Positions 36,658-46,841 of a stretch of 64,000 nucleotides of DNA are shown here, one piece after another; the first letter of the stretch is position 1; every line of letters starts with the position of its first letter. This DNA comes from Microbacterium sp. C5A9 (GTDB lineage Bacteria; Actinomycetota; Actinomycetes; Actinomycetales; Microbacteriaceae): positions 248,001 to 312,000 of the forward strand of contig NZ_JABXGD010000005.1 of assembly GCF_022627955.1 (NCBI RefSeq). The letters are read 5' to 3'. The position numbers and the translations under genes are program-made. Under the pieces are notes generated by a model that worked only from the letters and a program-made list of their open reading frames with translations, was not told where the DNA came from and searched no databases.

Positions 36658-39456
36658 TCAGCTCTCGAGGAGCGCCCGCACCTCGGCGGCCTCGACATGG
36701 CGGCCGAGCGCCTCGAGCACGTCGCCCAGCTCGAGCGCCGACACCTGTCGCAGCGGCGGGTGCGCCTCGGCGTGCTCGATCGCCGAGCGGTAGATCGGCA
36801 CCGCGTCGGCGGCACGGTCGCCGCCTGCGAGCAGACGCGCCGCGAAGAGCTCGGACCCGCCCGCCGAACCTGCATCGCCGAGGGCGGCGAAGCCGTCGGC
36901 CGCCGTCAGCGCCGCGGCGACGGCCTCGTCCGTGCGTCCGAACTCGGCGAACGCGCGCGCACGGGAGTCGGTGACGTCGGCGAGCAGCCATCCGGCCTCG
37001 TGCTCCCGAGCGAGAGCGGACACCTCGTCGAAGAGGGCGAAGGCCCGCTCGTCCTGGCGTGCGCCGTATGCCTGACCGAGGTTGTGCAGCACGTCGACGA
37101 GCGCGCCCACGGCGTCGGGAGCCTTGCGGGCGATCTCGGTCGCCGCCTCGAGCGACTCGATCGCGTCGTCGTGCTCGTCGAACCGCGCGAGGATCTTGGC
37201 GCGCTCGGTCAGTGCGACCGCGTGGTCGGCGTGCTCCTCGGCCTCGCCGAACAGCTCTGCGGCGTAGCCGAAGGCGCCCACGGCCTGGCCGAACTCTCCG
37301 GACGAGGCGAGCGCGCGGGCCAGCAGCGACACGGTCATGCCGCGGGATGCGGCGGAGACCTCGGACTGCTCCTCGCGCTCGAGCACGCGACCGAACAGCT
37401 CGGCCGCCTCCTCGGCGTCGCCGGCCGCGAGCATGGCGCGCGCGAGGCGGAAGTCCGCGCCGGTCGCATCTCCGCCCTCCTGGGCGACGAGTCGAGAGGT
37501 GACGCGATAGCGCGTGACGGCCTTCTCGGGGTCTCCGGCGTCCTCCCACAGGGCTCCGGCGAGCAGGTGCGCTGAGGCGAGGGCCTTCGTCGCGCCGAGT
37601 CCGGCGAGCAGGCGGCAGGCCTCGTCGGCATCCGCGGCGCCCTCGGTGAAGGCCTCGCCGCCTCCGCGTACCCGCGCACGGGTCTGCAGCGCCTGCGCGC
37701 GGTGCCCGACGCTGAGGTCGTCCTGCGCGAGCAGACGGTCGAGCAGGGCGGATGCCGCCTCGGTGTCGCCCTTCTGCAGCACGGCCGCGATCGCGACGAG
37801 CGTCGTGGTGTTCACGAGGCGGGAGTCCTCGGCCTCGGCGAACGCGCGCGCAGCCCGTTCGGCCAGGTCGAGGGCGGCATCGGGTTCGTCGGCGTGCATG
37901 TGCAGCGACGCACGGCTGATCGCGAGGTCGCCCCGTGACCAGGCAGGCAGCGCGTCCGATGACCGCAGCTCGTGCTCGAGGGCGGCCGCGGCCTCGGGGG
38001 TGTTCAGCCCGAAGGTCGCGAGCCCCAGGCGCTGCTCGAGATCGGCCTGCTCGTGCTTCCCTGCGGCCCTCAGCGCGTCGATACGGGCCGGGAGCAGCTC
38101 GGCAGCCTCCTCGGCGCGGTCGAGCGCGATCAGGATCCCGAGTCGCATCGACATCAGCTGCGCGCGCTTGGCGGGGTCCTCGACGGCGAGGGCGTGAGGG
38201 AGGGCCTGCAGGGTCTCATGCTCGGCGCCGAACTGGGCGAGGTCCATCGCGCGGTCGAACCACGCGTCGGCGTCGGCCGGCGTCGCGGCGTCGGCGGTGG
38301 TGAGGAAGGCGTCGGATCGGATCGGCACCTCATAGCGCTCGCCCGCGAGCGCGCGGATGCGGGCGAGGCTGCGGGCGTGACCCTCGGTGCCGTCGCGGTC
38401 GTCGAAGTCGGCGCCGATGCGCTCGGCGGTCGCCCACGCCGCGGCAGCGAGATCGGATGCGGTCCACGATCCGTCGTGCGCGCCGAAGAACGGGGCGAGG
38501 GCGGGAGACTCCGCGCCGCGCACGGGAGTGTCGCCGTGACCGGCGTCCGCGACCCTGTCGAGCGCGAAGGCGAACGCGGCGAGGGCGGCGAAGTGCGCGT
38601 CGACGTTGAGCCCGTCGTGTGCGAGCCAGGCCAGGTGGCGCTCGACCAGGGCGAGCGCTCTGGCCTCGTTGCCGGTGACGGCCGCGAACACGATGTTGTT
38701 CGCGACGATGCGCAGATTGTCCGGATTGTCCTTCGCCAGACGGTAACTGCGCAGGTGAGCGCTCTTCGCCTCGTCGAAGCGGCCGGCGCGCAGGTAGGGG
38801 AGCAGCACGCGCGAGAGGGCGTGCTCGGGCTCCTCGCCGCACGAGAAGCCGCCCTCGAGCATCTCCTCGACGAGCCGGATCGCGTCGGCGTCGCGGTCGG
38901 TCTCCGCGAAGAAGCCGGCGAACTGGCTGCGTCCGCACGCATCGCAGTGGCTGTGCTCATCGCGCGGTGTGGCCTCCAGGCGCACACGCAGCGACTCGGC
39001 GTCCTCGAAACGACCGGCATCCCAGGCATCCTCGAACCGCGCGGTGAGCACTCCGCTGAGGCCGAGTCCCGCCGTGCGGTAGTGGGTCTCCATGTCGTCG
39101 AGCACCGCCGCGATCTGCTCGACCGAGAAGGCCGGCGACGAGCGCAGGGCGGAGGCCATCCACTTGAACTGCCACATGAGGTCGGCCCCGCCGTAGTCGA
39201 GGTCGGCCGGGAACCGCTGCGGGTCGGCATCGTGGCGAGCCAGGCACCACGCGAACGAGTTCAGCATCACATCGGTCGCGCCGTTCATGTTGGCGGACGC
39301 CGTCTGCCGCATCCTCGCCTCGTACTCGAGCTGCTCGTCGCCGATCTCGACGGCCAGGGCGACGGCCTCAGACACGAGCGCCTGCTCGGCCGGACCCCAC
39401 GGGGTGCGGTCGATCTCTTCGATGAGCTGCTGGAAGCGCTTCTTCGGACGGGCCAT
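36658..39456 (-). CDS. Large TPR-like repeat protein paired with an Hsp90 homologue
   Basis: 932 aa, predicted to be almost all helical. Repeated A-x3-A/L helix pairs (for example around residues 140-180, 210-250, 480-560 and 600-900) are tetratricopeptide-like. An HCDACG motif (about 169-174) could bind metal. There is no signal peptide, membrane segment or enzymatic motif. It is encoded 45 nt downstream of an Hsp90-family gene on the same strand, so the two are probably cotranscribed. By analogy with eukaryotic TPR co-chaperones it may present clients to the Hsp90 paralogue (inference). Confidence 0.88.
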   Translation of the reverse strand: MARPKKRFQQLIEEIDRTPWGPAEQALVSEAVALAVEIGDEQLEYEARMRQTASANMNGATDVMLNSFAWCLARHDADPQRFPADLDYGGADLMWQFKWMASALRSSPAFSVEQIAAVLDDMETHYRTAGLGLSGVLTARFEDAWDAGRFEDAESLRVRLEATPRDEHSHCDACGRSQFAGFFAETDRDADAIRLVEEMLEGGFSCGEEPEHALSRVLLPYLRAGRFDEAKSAHLRSYRLAKDNPDNLRIVANNIVFAAVTGNEARALALVERHLAWLAHDGLNVDAHFAALAAFAFALDRVADAGHGDTPVRGAESPALAPFFGAHDGSWTASDLAAAAWATAERIGADFDDRDGTEGHARSLARIRALAGERYEVPIRSDAFLTTADAATPADADAWFDRAMDLAQFGAEHETLQALPHALAVEDPAKRAQLMSMRLGILIALDRAEEAAELLPARIDALRAAGKHEQADLEQRLGLATFGLNTPEAAAALEHELRSSDALPAWSRGDLAISRASLHMHADEPDAALDLAERAARAFAEAEDSRLVNTTTLVAIAAVLQKGDTEAASALLDRLLAQDDLSVGHRAQALQTRARVRGGGEAFTEGAADADEACRLLAGLGATKALASAHLLAGALWEDAGDPEKAVTRYRVTSRLVAQEGGDATGADFRLARAMLAAGDAEEAAELFGRVLEREEQSEVSAASRGMTVSLLARALASSGEFGQAVGAFGYAAELFGEAEEHADHAVALTERAKILARFDEHDDAIESLEAATEIARKAPDAVGALVDVLHNLGQAYGARQDERAFALFDEVSALAREHEAGWLLADVTDSRARAFAEFGRTDEAVAAALTAADGFAALGDAGSAGGSELFAARLLAGGDRAADAVPIYRSAIEHAEAHPPLRQVSALELGDVLEALGRHVEAAEVRALLES

Positions 39457-39501
39457 CGTCGGTTCCCTTTCGGAGGGTCAGAGCATCAGAAGGTCAGAGC
39501 G

Positions 39502-41325
39502 TCAGAGCACGTCGCCGAAGGGGATCGCGTCCCCTTCGATGCCGGCCGAGAGCGAGACGAGGTCGGTGAGCGCCGTGGTCATCAGAGCGCGGTCGGCGTC
39601 GGAGAGCGGGTGGTGCCCCGCGAGGAGAGCCTGGATGTAGAGCAGCTGCACCGTCCGTGCGAACACCGCGTCGTCCTGCACGCGCACGAGGGAGCGGACG
39701 ACCCGGTTCGACCAGTTCAGACACAGACGCGCGGTCGGATCGTCGTCGCGCGAGGCCGAGAGGGTGCTGTCGATGCGGTCGAGCACCCCGCCCCAGAGCG
39801 ATCCGGTGATGCCCTTGGTGCGCCCCCGATCGATGCGGCGGAGCACCTCGGGGTCGGCCACGTACAGTGCGGAGAGGTCGGGCCGATCGATCGAGCGCAC
39901 GGTCACCGAGCAGCCGGATGCGGTGAGCGCATCGCCCGCCCGCGTCTCGAGCGCCACCGCGAGGTCGCGGTCGTCGAGAGGGGGAGGGTCGAGACGATCG
40001 AGCTCGCCGGTCACGTCGACCGCCTCGACGGTGACCTGGGGGTACAGGTCGGGCAGCATGCGCACGAGATCGGCGTCGTAGAGGTAGCCGCCGTTCACGA
40101 GCACCTCGGAACCCGGCGAGATCCCGGCCACCTGCCGGAACTCGTCGACCGTCGCGGCGTACCTCACGTGCGGGAACCGCTCGACGAGGTCGCCGATGCG
40201 CATCGTGCCGTGCGTGGTCTCGAGGGTCAGCCACCGCGTGATGAACCGGGCGAGCTCCTCGTCGTGCCGCACGAGCGACTTGAGGCCGACCTCGTGGATC
40301 GCCACGAACTGCGCGAGGCGGTGCGGCTCGCGCAGCCCCAGCTCGAGCACCCATCGGCGGATGCCGGCGCCCAGCTGCTCGCGCACGCGCTCGAGCGCCG
40401 CGTCGTCGACGAGCGACTCCCGGCTGGCGGTCGGTGCGAGGCCGGTCGAGTCGACCACGGCCCGCACGAAGAACGCCCAGTCGGGCAGCACGTCGTCGAC
40501 ACGCTCGGCGAGCAGCATCCGTCCCAGGTACATGCGCGTCGCCTGCCGCGCTCCGGGCGGCGGGGCATAGGGGAGCACGTACGCCAGGCCGCGCGTGCCG
40601 GTGGCCGGCTCGCTCAGCTCGATCACATCGAGAGGTGACGCGCCGAGAAGGTCGCGGCCGTACTCCACCGCCTCGTCGGGCTGCGCGGCGGCATCGAGGA
40701 AGGGCGCGCGACGCGTGACGTCGAGCTCGCCGTTCGGAGTGTCTATCGTCACCCGCACGGGGAGGAACTCGGCGAAGCTCGTGGCGAGCTCGCGCACCGC
40801 GGCCGGCCGGAGCAGCTCGTCGGCGTCGAAGCGCGGCACGAGGTGCACGCTCGTGCCGACGGGCAGGTCGTCGTCGATCTCGACCACGCGGAACGTGCCG
40901 TCGGCGCTGCCCGTCCATTCGACGGCGGAGCCGCCTCGGGCGCTGCGGGAGCGGATCACGATCGTGTCGGCCACCATGAAGCAGCTGAGCAGTCCGATGC
41001 CGAACTGGCCGAGGTAGTCGCTGCGGGGGAGGTCGAAGATGTCGCGCTTCGAGCTGCGTCCCACGGTGGCGAGCAGATCCGCCACCTCGCCGGCCGTGAG
41101 GCCCACGCCGTCGTCGCGCAGCACGAACTCGGGGGAGGAGTCGCTGAGGGGCGTGATCCGGATGCGGCCGCCCGCGCCGTCGACCTCGCGGCGTGCCGTG
41201 ACCGCGTCGCGGGCGTTCTGCAGCAGCTCTCGCAGGTACACCCGGGGACTCGAATAGATGTGGCGACTCAGCAGGTCGACGACCCCGCGCAGATCCACCT
41301 GGAACTGCTGCACGTCAGCACTCAC
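39502..41325 (-). CDS. Hsp90-family (HtpG-like) ATPase
   Basis: 607 aa from the GTG at 41323-41325, chosen because GGGAGG lies 8 nt upstream; the ATG two codons earlier is only 2 nt from that site. The N-terminal GHKL ATP site is intact: E33-LLQ-N37-A-R-D40, D72-GVG, and GQFGIGL at 106-112. It is somewhat shorter than housekeeping HtpG (about 620-630 aa) and diverges in the middle and C-terminal domains; there is no MEEVD-like tail (it ends GDVL). Such paralogues occur in actinobacteria beside TPR proteins. It is likely a specialised chaperone for the downstream TPR gene product. Confidence 0.92.
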   Translation of the reverse strand: MSADVQQFQVDLRGVVDLLSRHIYSSPRVYLRELLQNARDAVTARREVDGAGGRIRITPLSDSSPEFVLRDDGVGLTAGEVADLLATVGRSSKRDIFDLPRSDYLGQFGIGLLSCFMVADTIVIRSRSARGGSAVEWTGSADGTFRVVEIDDDLPVGTSVHLVPRFDADELLRPAAVRELATSFAEFLPVRVTIDTPNGELDVTRRAPFLDAAAQPDEAVEYGRDLLGASPLDVIELSEPATGTRGLAYVLPYAPPPGARQATRMYLGRMLLAERVDDVLPDWAFFVRAVVDSTGLAPTASRESLVDDAALERVREQLGAGIRRWVLELGLREPHRLAQFVAIHEVGLKSLVRHDEELARFITRWLTLETTHGTMRIGDLVERFPHVRYAATVDEFRQVAGISPGSEVLVNGGYLYDADLVRMLPDLYPQVTVEAVDVTGELDRLDPPPLDDRDLAVALETRAGDALTASGCSVTVRSIDRPDLSALYVADPEVLRRIDRGRTKGITGSLWGGVLDRIDSTLSASRDDDPTARLCLNWSNRVVRSLVRVQDDAVFARTVQLLYIQALLAGHHPLSDADRALMTTALTDLVSLSAGIEGDAIPFGDVL

Positions 41326-41384
41326 CCGCATCCCCTCCCGTCGGACCCGCTCGAGCCTAACAACAACACGGATGCCGCCGCCGG

Positions 41385-41414
41385 TTCGGAACCGGCCGGG
41401 GGATGCCGTATGCT
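41385..41414 (+). promoter_or_regulatory. Candidate promoter for trnW-secE-nusG
   Basis: TTCGGA (41385-41390), 18-nt spacer, TATGCT (41409-41414), about 100 nt before the tRNA. Confidence 0.4.
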
Positions 41415-41514
41415 TGACGAGCAGTTGTTGTCTGCATTCTTTCGCCGTGCCCCGGTCCTTCCGGTCCGGTATCGGTGGCAGGATGAAGGCGACACCCCGA
41501 GACCACCGGTCTCT

Positions 41515-41587
<73 letters not shown>

Positions 41588-41626
41588 CGCGTCAGCGCAC
41601 GCTGACACACGAAAGGTACATTCAGG

Positions 41627-41899
41627 ATGGATCAGGACGAACCGCGCGGCGATGTCGTCGCGGCCGGCGCCACCCGCGAGAAGAAGCGCGGGCCCCTCGG
41701 CTTCTTCGGGAGCATCGCCCTGTTCTTCCGTCAGGTCATCGCAGAGCTTCGCAAGGTCGTCACCCCGACCCGCAAGGAGCTGGTCAAGTTCACCGCGGTC
41801 GTGCTGGTCTTCGTTCTGATCGTCATGGGCATCGTCTACGGACTGGACACCTTGTTCGCGTGGGTGACGCACATTGTTTTCGGAGTTCCCGGCGCCTGA
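41627..41899 (+). CDS. secE: Preprotein translocase subunit SecE
   Basis: 90 aa. The N-terminal 40 residues are charged and cytoplasmic; ELRKVVTPTRKEL is the conserved amphipathic helix before a single membrane segment (about 53-80). SecE clamps SecY in the translocon. It lies between tRNA-Trp and nusG, the standard order. Confidence 0.96.
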   Translation: MDQDEPRGDVVAAGATREKKRGPLGFFGSIALFFRQVIAELRKVVTPTRKELVKFTAVVLVFVLIVMGIVYGLDTLFAWVTHIVFGVPGA

Positions 41900-41940
41900 T
41901 GCCCTTGCGGCTCGTGCCGCAGTGATTGGAAAGAAACAAC

Positions 41941-42984
41941 GTGTCTGAACGATATTCCGACGACGCCGACTGGGCGACTGCCGCTGAGCAGTCCAGCGAA
42001 GAGGACGAGGCCCAGGAGGGCAACGTCCTCGCCGCCGAAGAGCGCTCCGTCACGTCGGCCGAGCACGTCGCCCTCCACATCGAGGACGTCGACGGCGAGG
42101 AAGACGACAGCACCGACGATGACACCGACATCGAAATCGACGACCCGGAGGCGGACGCGATCGTGAACGACGCTCTCAACCTGGACGAAGCGGCTGAGTC
42201 TGAAGCTGCCGCTGAGGTCCTCAATGATTCTGTGGCGGAAGAGACCGCCGAGCTCGAGGCCGCCGAGGCCGACGAGGTCACCCCGTACGACGGCCCCGAC
42301 CTCGGTGCCGATGACGAGCAGGGCGACGACTCCGAGTCCGACGACGAGGACGACGCCGAGGAAGACCCGTACGAGGCCTTCCGCCTCGACCTGCGCATGC
42401 TCCCCGGCAAGTGGTACGTCATCCACTCGTACGCCGGCTTCGAGCGCAAGGTCAAGGCGAACATCGAGCAGCGCAAGTCGACGCTCGAGGTCGAGGACGA
42501 GATCTACCAGATCGAGGTCCCGATGGAGGACGTCGTCGAGATCAAGAACGGCCAGCGCAAGATGGTCACCCGCGTGCGCATCCCGGGCTACGTGCTCGTG
42601 CGCATGGAGCTCACGGAAGACACCTGGTCGGTCGTGCGCCACACCCCGGGTGTCACCGGCTTCGTGGGCAACGCCCACAACCCGACGCCGCTGCGCTTCG
42701 AAGAGGCCTTCAACATGCTGAAGTCGCTCGTCGAGGTCAAGGACGCTCCGACCGCCAAGAACATCGCGGCCAAGGGCGGCGTCGCCGTCGCCCGTCCGCT
42801 GCCCGCCGAGGTCGACTTCGAGATCGGCGAGACGATCACCATCAAGGAGGGCTCGTTCGCGGGTCTTCCCGGTTCGATCAGCGAGATCAAGCCGGAGAGC
42901 GGCAAGCTCACCGTGCTCGTCTCCCTCTTCGAGCGCGAGACCCCGGTCGAGCTGTCGTTCGACCAGGTCACCAAGATGGTCTGA
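41941..42984 (+). CDS. nusG: Transcription termination/antitermination protein NusG with long acidic N-terminus
   Basis: 347 aa from the GTG at 41941 (GGAAAG 7 nt upstream). The NusG core begins near residue 155 ([16 protein letters not shown]) and ends with a KOW domain (about 290-345, [13 protein letters not shown]). The first 150 residues are extremely acidic (many EDD, DDD and SEDD runs) and probably disordered; such extensions are known in actinobacteria. NusG binds RNA polymerase and couples it with ribosomes or Rho. A strong terminator follows. Confidence 0.96.
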   Translation: MSERYSDDADWATAAEQSSEEDEAQEGNVLAAEERSVTSAEHVALHIEDVDGEEDDSTDDDTDIEIDDPEADAIVNDALNLDEAAESEAAAEVLNDSVAEETAELEAAEADEVTPYDGPDLGADDEQGDDSESDDEDDAEEDPYEAFRLDLRMLPGKWYVIHSYAGFERKVKANIEQRKSTLEVEDEIYQIEVPMEDVVEIKNGQRKMVTRVRIPGYVLVRMELTEDTWSVVRHTPGVTGFVGNAHNPTPLRFEEAFNMLKSLVEVKDAPTAKNIAAKGGVAVARPLPAEVDFEIGETITIKEGSFAGLPGSISEIKPESGKLTVLVSLFERETPVELSFDQVTKMV

Positions 42985-42995
42985 CACACGCCTCT

Positions 42996-43031
42996 CGAGA
43001 ACGGCCGTCCCTTTCGGGGCGGCCGTTCTCG
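42996..43031 (+). terminator. Terminator after nusG
   Basis: A 16-bp stem (one G-U pair; arms 42996-43011 and 43016-43031) with a TTTC loop, 12 nt beyond the nusG stop codon. Confidence 0.85.
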
Positions 43032-43107
43032 CGTTCCCGGCGGATCCCGTCGAGCGCTGCCGTCCGATGCGCGGTGGGCGCAGTACTCCACCACGCACCG
43101 GATCAGG

Positions 43108-43113
43108 TAGACT
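43108..43113 (+). promoter_or_regulatory. Candidate -10 box of the rplKA promoter
   Basis: TAGACT about 110 nt upstream of rplK, with no good -35. The leader (43120-43224) is long enough for autogenous control by L1/L11, but I cannot identify the L1 site. Confidence 0.4.
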
Positions 43114-43224
43114 TGTGTGGTTTGCGTGCCGCTTCGGCGTGCGTGCAGACGACCGCAGCCCGGAGATGCCGGGTTCGCGGGAGAGCGGATGCAACCGGCA
43201 TCCGTTCGATGAAAGGAAGAGGAT

Positions 43225-43656
43225 ATGGCACCGAAGAAGAAGGTGACCGGCCTGATCAAGCTTCAGATCAACGCCGGTGCAGCCAACCCGGCGCCGCCGA
43301 TCGGCCCCGCGCTCGGTCAGCATGGCGTCAACATCATGGAGTTCTGCAAGGCGTACAACGCCGCGACCGAGTCGCAGCGCGGCAACGTCATCCCCGTCGA
43401 GATCACCGTCTACGAGGACCGCAGCTTCACCTTCGTCCTGAAGACCCCGCCTGCTGCGGAGCTCATCAAGAAGGCCGCCGGCGTGCCCAAGGGCTCGTCG
43501 ACGCCTCACACGGTCAAGGTCGCGAAGATCACCAAGGACCAGGTCCGTCAGATCGCCGAGACCAAGCAGGCCGACCTGAACGCGAACGACATCGAGGCTG
43601 CCTCGAAGATCATCGCCGGAACCGCCCGTTCCATGGGCATCACGGTCGAGGGCTGA
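43225..43656 (+). CDS. rplK: 50S ribosomal protein L11
   Basis: 143 aa, standard length. The N-terminal [33 protein letters not shown] block binds thiostrepton and the GTPase centre; the C-terminal domain binds 23S rRNA. Eleven nt before rplA. Confidence 0.98.
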
Positions 43657-43667
43657 GGAGAATAATC

Positions 43668-44357
43668 ATGGCTACGAAGTCCAAGGCTTACAAGGCTGCC
43701 GCCGAGAAGATCGAGGCAGACCGTTTCTACACTCCCACCGAGGCAGTCGCCCTCGCCAAGGAGACCGGCTCGTCGAAGTTCGACTCGACCGTCGAGGTCG
43801 CGCTGAAGCTCTCGGTCGACCCCCGCAAGGCAGACCAGATGGTGCGCGGCACCGTCATCCTGCCCCACGGAACCGGTAAGACCGCCCGCGTCATCGTCTT
43901 CGCCACCGGCCCCGCGGCCGAGGCTGCGATCGCCGCCGGTGCCGATGAGGTCGGCGGCGCCGAGCTCATCGAGAAGGTCGCCGCAGGCTGGACCGCGTTC
44001 GACGCGGCCGTCTCGACCCCGGAGCTCATGGGCCAGGTCGGCCGTCTCGGAAAGGTCCTGGGTCCGCGTGGACTCATGCCGAACCCGAAGACCGGCACCG
44101 TGACCCCCAACACGGCCAAGGCCGTCGAGGAGATCAAGGGCGGAAAGATCGAGTTCCGCGTCGACAAGCACGCCAACGTGCACTTCGTCGTCGGCAAGTC
44201 GTCGTTCTCCGCTGAGCAGCTCGACGAGAACATCGGCGCAGCGCTCGAGGAGATCGTCCGCCTCAAGCCGTCGAGCTCGAAGGGCCGTTACATCCAGAAG
44301 GGCGCCGTGTCGACCACGTTCGGCCCCGGCATCCCGCTGGACGTCAACTCCATCTGA
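43668..44357 (+). CDS. rplA: 50S ribosomal protein L1
   Basis: 229 aa. Typical two-domain L1 with the [21 protein letters not shown] signature split across residues 124-144. GAGGAG precedes the ATG. L1 is a primary rRNA-binding protein and autogenous regulator of the L11-L1 operon in many bacteria. Followed by a perfect 28-nt palindromic terminator. Confidence 0.98.
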   Translation: MATKSKAYKAAAEKIEADRFYTPTEAVALAKETGSSKFDSTVEVALKLSVDPRKADQMVRGTVILPHGTGKTARVIVFATGPAAEAAIAAGADEVGGAELIEKVAAGWTAFDAAVSTPELMGQVGRLGKVLGPRGLMPNPKTGTVTPNTAKAVEEIKGGKIEFRVDKHANVHFVVGKSSFSAEQLDENIGAALEEIVRLKPSSSKGRYIQKGAVSTTFGPGIPLDVNSI

Positions 44358-44369
44358 GTGTGATTCCGG

Positions 44370-44397
44370 AAAGGCCCCCGCAGCTGCGGGGGCCTTT
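44370..44397 (+). terminator. Terminator after rplA
   Basis: A perfect 28-nt palindrome (arms AAAGGCCCCCGCAG and its complement) followed by TCTG, 12 nt beyond the rplA stop codon. Confidence 0.85.
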
Positions 44398-44515
44398 CTG
44401 CATCCCGGATCGACATCCGACGTCACGCGATGTGGGATGCTGGCGACAGTCCGCGTACTGTGGGTGAGTTCCGCGCCACAGCACTCGCGTCTCACCGCAC
44501 CCCAGGAGGGTTTCC

Positions 44516-45334
44516 ATGTCCCGTCGCCTCATCGCCGTCACCGCGCTCGTCGTCGCCGCCGCAGCGCTCACCGGATGCAGCGGAAGCACCGCGCCCGCAG
44601 AGAGCAGCTCGAGCGGAGAGGGCTCGGGCAGCGACCTCGGTCTGCTCAAGGACGGCGTCCTCACGGTCGCGACCGAGGGCACCTACCGTCCCTTCAGCTT
44701 CCACGACGAAGACGGGGCGGGAGAGCTGACCGGCTTCGACGTCGAGATCATCGAGGCGGTCGCCGACAAGCTCGACCTCGAGATCGAGTTCCAGGAGACC
44801 CAGTGGGACGCGATCTTCGCGGGCCTGGACGCCGGGCGCTTCGACCTGATCGCGAACCAGGTGAGCATCAACGACGAGCGTGAGGCCAAGTACCTCTTCA
44901 GCGCTCCGTACACGGTGTCTCCCGGTGTGATCGTGGTGGCCGAGGACGACGACTCGATCTCGTCGTTCGACGATCTCGCCGGCAAGACCACGGCGCAGTC
45001 CCTCACCAGCAACTGGTACGAGCTGGCCACCGAGTCGGGCGCCACGGTCGAGGGCGTCGAGGGATGGGCGCAGGCGGTCGAGCTGCTGCGTCAGGGTCGC
45101 GTCGACGCGACCGTCAACGACAAGCTGACGTTCCTCGACTACGAGACCACCAACAGCCCGTCCGGCCTGAAGATCGCGGCCGAGACCGACGAGGCGGGCG
45201 AGCAGGCGTTCGTCTTCACGAAGGACAAGACCGACCTGGTCGAGGCGATCGACGGCGCTCTCGACGAGCTGCGTGCCGACGGCACGCTCGCCGAGATCAG
45301 CGACAAGTACTTCGGCGAAGACGTCACGCAGTAG
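44516..45334 (+). CDS. Polar amino-acid/cystine ABC transporter substrate-binding lipoprotein
   Basis: 272 aa. A lipoprotein signal ends LTGC with Cys21. The mature part is a family-3 solute-binding protein: TVATEGTYRPFSF, FDVEIIEAVADKL, and IFAGLDAGRFDLIANQVSI, close to the cystine-binding FliY/TcyA group. It feeds the permease and ATPase that follow. GGAGGG precedes the ATG. The ligand may be cystine or another polar amino acid. Confidence 0.92.
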   Translation: MSRRLIAVTALVVAAAALTGCSGSTAPAESSSSGEGSGSDLGLLKDGVLTVATEGTYRPFSFHDEDGAGELTGFDVEIIEAVADKLDLEIEFQETQWDAIFAGLDAGRFDLIANQVSINDEREAKYLFSAPYTVSPGVIVVAEDDDSISSFDDLAGKTTAQSLTSNWYELATESGATVEGVEGWAQAVELLRQGRVDATVNDKLTFLDYETTNSPSGLKIAAETDEAGEQAFVFTKDKTDLVEAIDGALDELRADGTLAEISDKYFGEDVTQ

Positions 45335-45337
45335 TCC

Positions 45338-46003
45338 ATGGAGAACCCCTGGCAGCTGTTCCTCGACTCGCTCGGGCCCATCGCCCTGGCGGGGGTGACG
45401 GTGACGGTGCCGCTGGCGCTGCTGTCGTTCGCCCTCGGCCTCGTGATCGCGATCCTCGTCGCGCTGATGAGGATCTCGGTCAACCCGATCGTGTCGGGCA
45501 TCGCCCGGTTCTACATCTCGGTGATCCGCGGCACCCCGATGCTGGTGCAGCTGTTCGTGATCTTCTACGGCCTGCCGTCGATCGGGGTCACGCTCGACCC
45601 CTGGCCGAGTGCGGTCATCGCGCTCTCGCTCAACGTCGGCGGGTACGCGGCCGAGGTCGTCCGCGCGGCGATCCTCTCGGTGCCGAAGGGGCAGTGGGAG
45701 GCCGCCTACACGGTGGGCATGAACCGCACGCGCACCCTCACGCGGGTCATCCTCCCGCAGGCCGCGCGGGTGTCGGTGCCGCCGCTGTCGAACACGTTCA
45801 TCTCGCTGGTGAAGGACACGTCGCTCGCGTCGCTCATCCTCGTCACCGAGCTCTTCAAGGTGGCTCAGCAGATCGCCGCAGCGACCCTGGAGTTCATGGT
45901 CGTCTATCTGGCGGCCGCGCTGGTCTACTGGGTGATCTGCCTCGTTCTGTCGTTCGGGCAGAGCGCGCTCGAGAGGAGGCTCGACCGTCATGTCGCTCGC
46001 TGA
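45338..46003 (+). CDS. Amino-acid ABC transporter permease
   Basis: 221 aa, about five membrane helices. The HisM/GlnP-type permease domain has the [11 protein letters not shown] start and the ATPase-contact EAA loop [26 protein letters not shown] (positions about 120-145). The ATG lies 3 nt after the upstream stop, and the end overlaps the ATPase start by 14 nt. Confidence 0.93.
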   Translation: MENPWQLFLDSLGPIALAGVTVTVPLALLSFALGLVIAILVALMRISVNPIVSGIARFYISVIRGTPMLVQLFVIFYGLPSIGVTLDPWPSAVIALSLNVGGYAAEVVRAAILSVPKGQWEAAYTVGMNRTRTLTRVILPQAARVSVPPLSNTFISLVKDTSLASLILVTELFKVAQQIAAATLEFMVVYLAAALVYWVICLVLSFGQSALERRLDRHVAR

Positions 46004-46802
46004 TGATCGCACGTCGACGGCCGACCGGCTGCTGACCGCTCGGGGGCTGCGCAAGAGCTTCGGCGAGAACGAGGTGCTCCGGGGCATCGATCTGACCCTG
46101 CACCGGGGAGAGGTCGTCGTGCTGATCGGCCCGAGCGGTTCGGGCAAGACGACGGTGCTGCGTGCGCTCAACGGCCTGGAGACGCCGGATGCCGGTGAGA
46201 TCGTCGTGGCCGGCGGCCCCGACATCGACTTCGCGCCGACCGAGAGAGTGCCCGCGCGAGTGCAGAAGCAGAAGCGGCTGGCTCTGCGTGACCGCTCGGC
46301 CATGGTGTTCCAGCACCACAATCTGTTCCCCCACCTCACGGTGCTGCAGAACGTGATCGAAGGTCCCTGGCGCGTGCAGGGCCGCCCGAAGGCCGAAGTC
46401 GTGGCCGAGGCGCAGGCGCTTCTCGCCCGGGTCGGGCTTGCCGACAAGGCCGATGCGCGGCCGCATGAGCTGTCGGGCGGACAGCAGCAGCGCGTGGGCA
46501 TCGTGCGCGCGCTGGCCCTGCGGCCCGACCTGCTGCTCTTCGACGAGCCGACCAGCGCGCTCGATCCGGAACTGGTCGGCGAGGTGCTCCTGGTGATCAA
46601 GGAGCTCGCCGACGACGGGTGGAGCATGGTGGTCGTCACGCACGAGTTGAGCTTCGCCCGCGAGGCGGCCGACCATGTACTGTTCATGGACGGCGGGGTC
46701 GTGATCGAACAGGGCTCTCCGGGGCAGCTCTTCGGAGCGCCGCAGCACGAGCGCACGAAGCGCTTCCTCACCCGCATCCTGCGACCGCTCGACGGAGACT
46801 GA
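45990..46802 (+). CDS. Amino-acid ABC transporter ATP-binding protein
   Basis: 270 aa, GlnQ/TcyN type. Walker A GPSGSGKT (47-54), the Q-loop [13 protein letters not shown], signature [10 protein letters not shown], and Walker [16 protein letters not shown]. It completes a three-gene importer. Its ATG lies inside the permease gene. Confidence 0.95.
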   Translation: MSLADDRTSTADRLLTARGLRKSFGENEVLRGIDLTLHRGEVVVLIGPSGSGKTTVLRALNGLETPDAGEIVVAGGPDIDFAPTERVPARVQKQKRLALRDRSAMVFQHHNLFPHLTVLQNVIEGPWRVQGRPKAEVVAEAQALLARVGLADKADARPHELSGGQQQRVGIVRALALRPDLLLFDEPTSALDPELVGEVLLVIKELADDGWSMVVVTHELSFAREAADHVLFMDGGVVIEQGSPGQLFGAPQHERTKRFLTRILRPLDGD

Positions 46803-46841
46803 GCCCGCACGACGGGTGAGCCCGCACAGAGGGGTCGGTGG

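Noticed and set aside
44401-44515. SAM-type riboswitch before the polar amino-acid transporter
   Set aside because: The cystine-like substrate prompted a check, but none of the conserved SAM-riboswitch core segments is present; only short GGGTGAG/CTCACC complementarity is seen.
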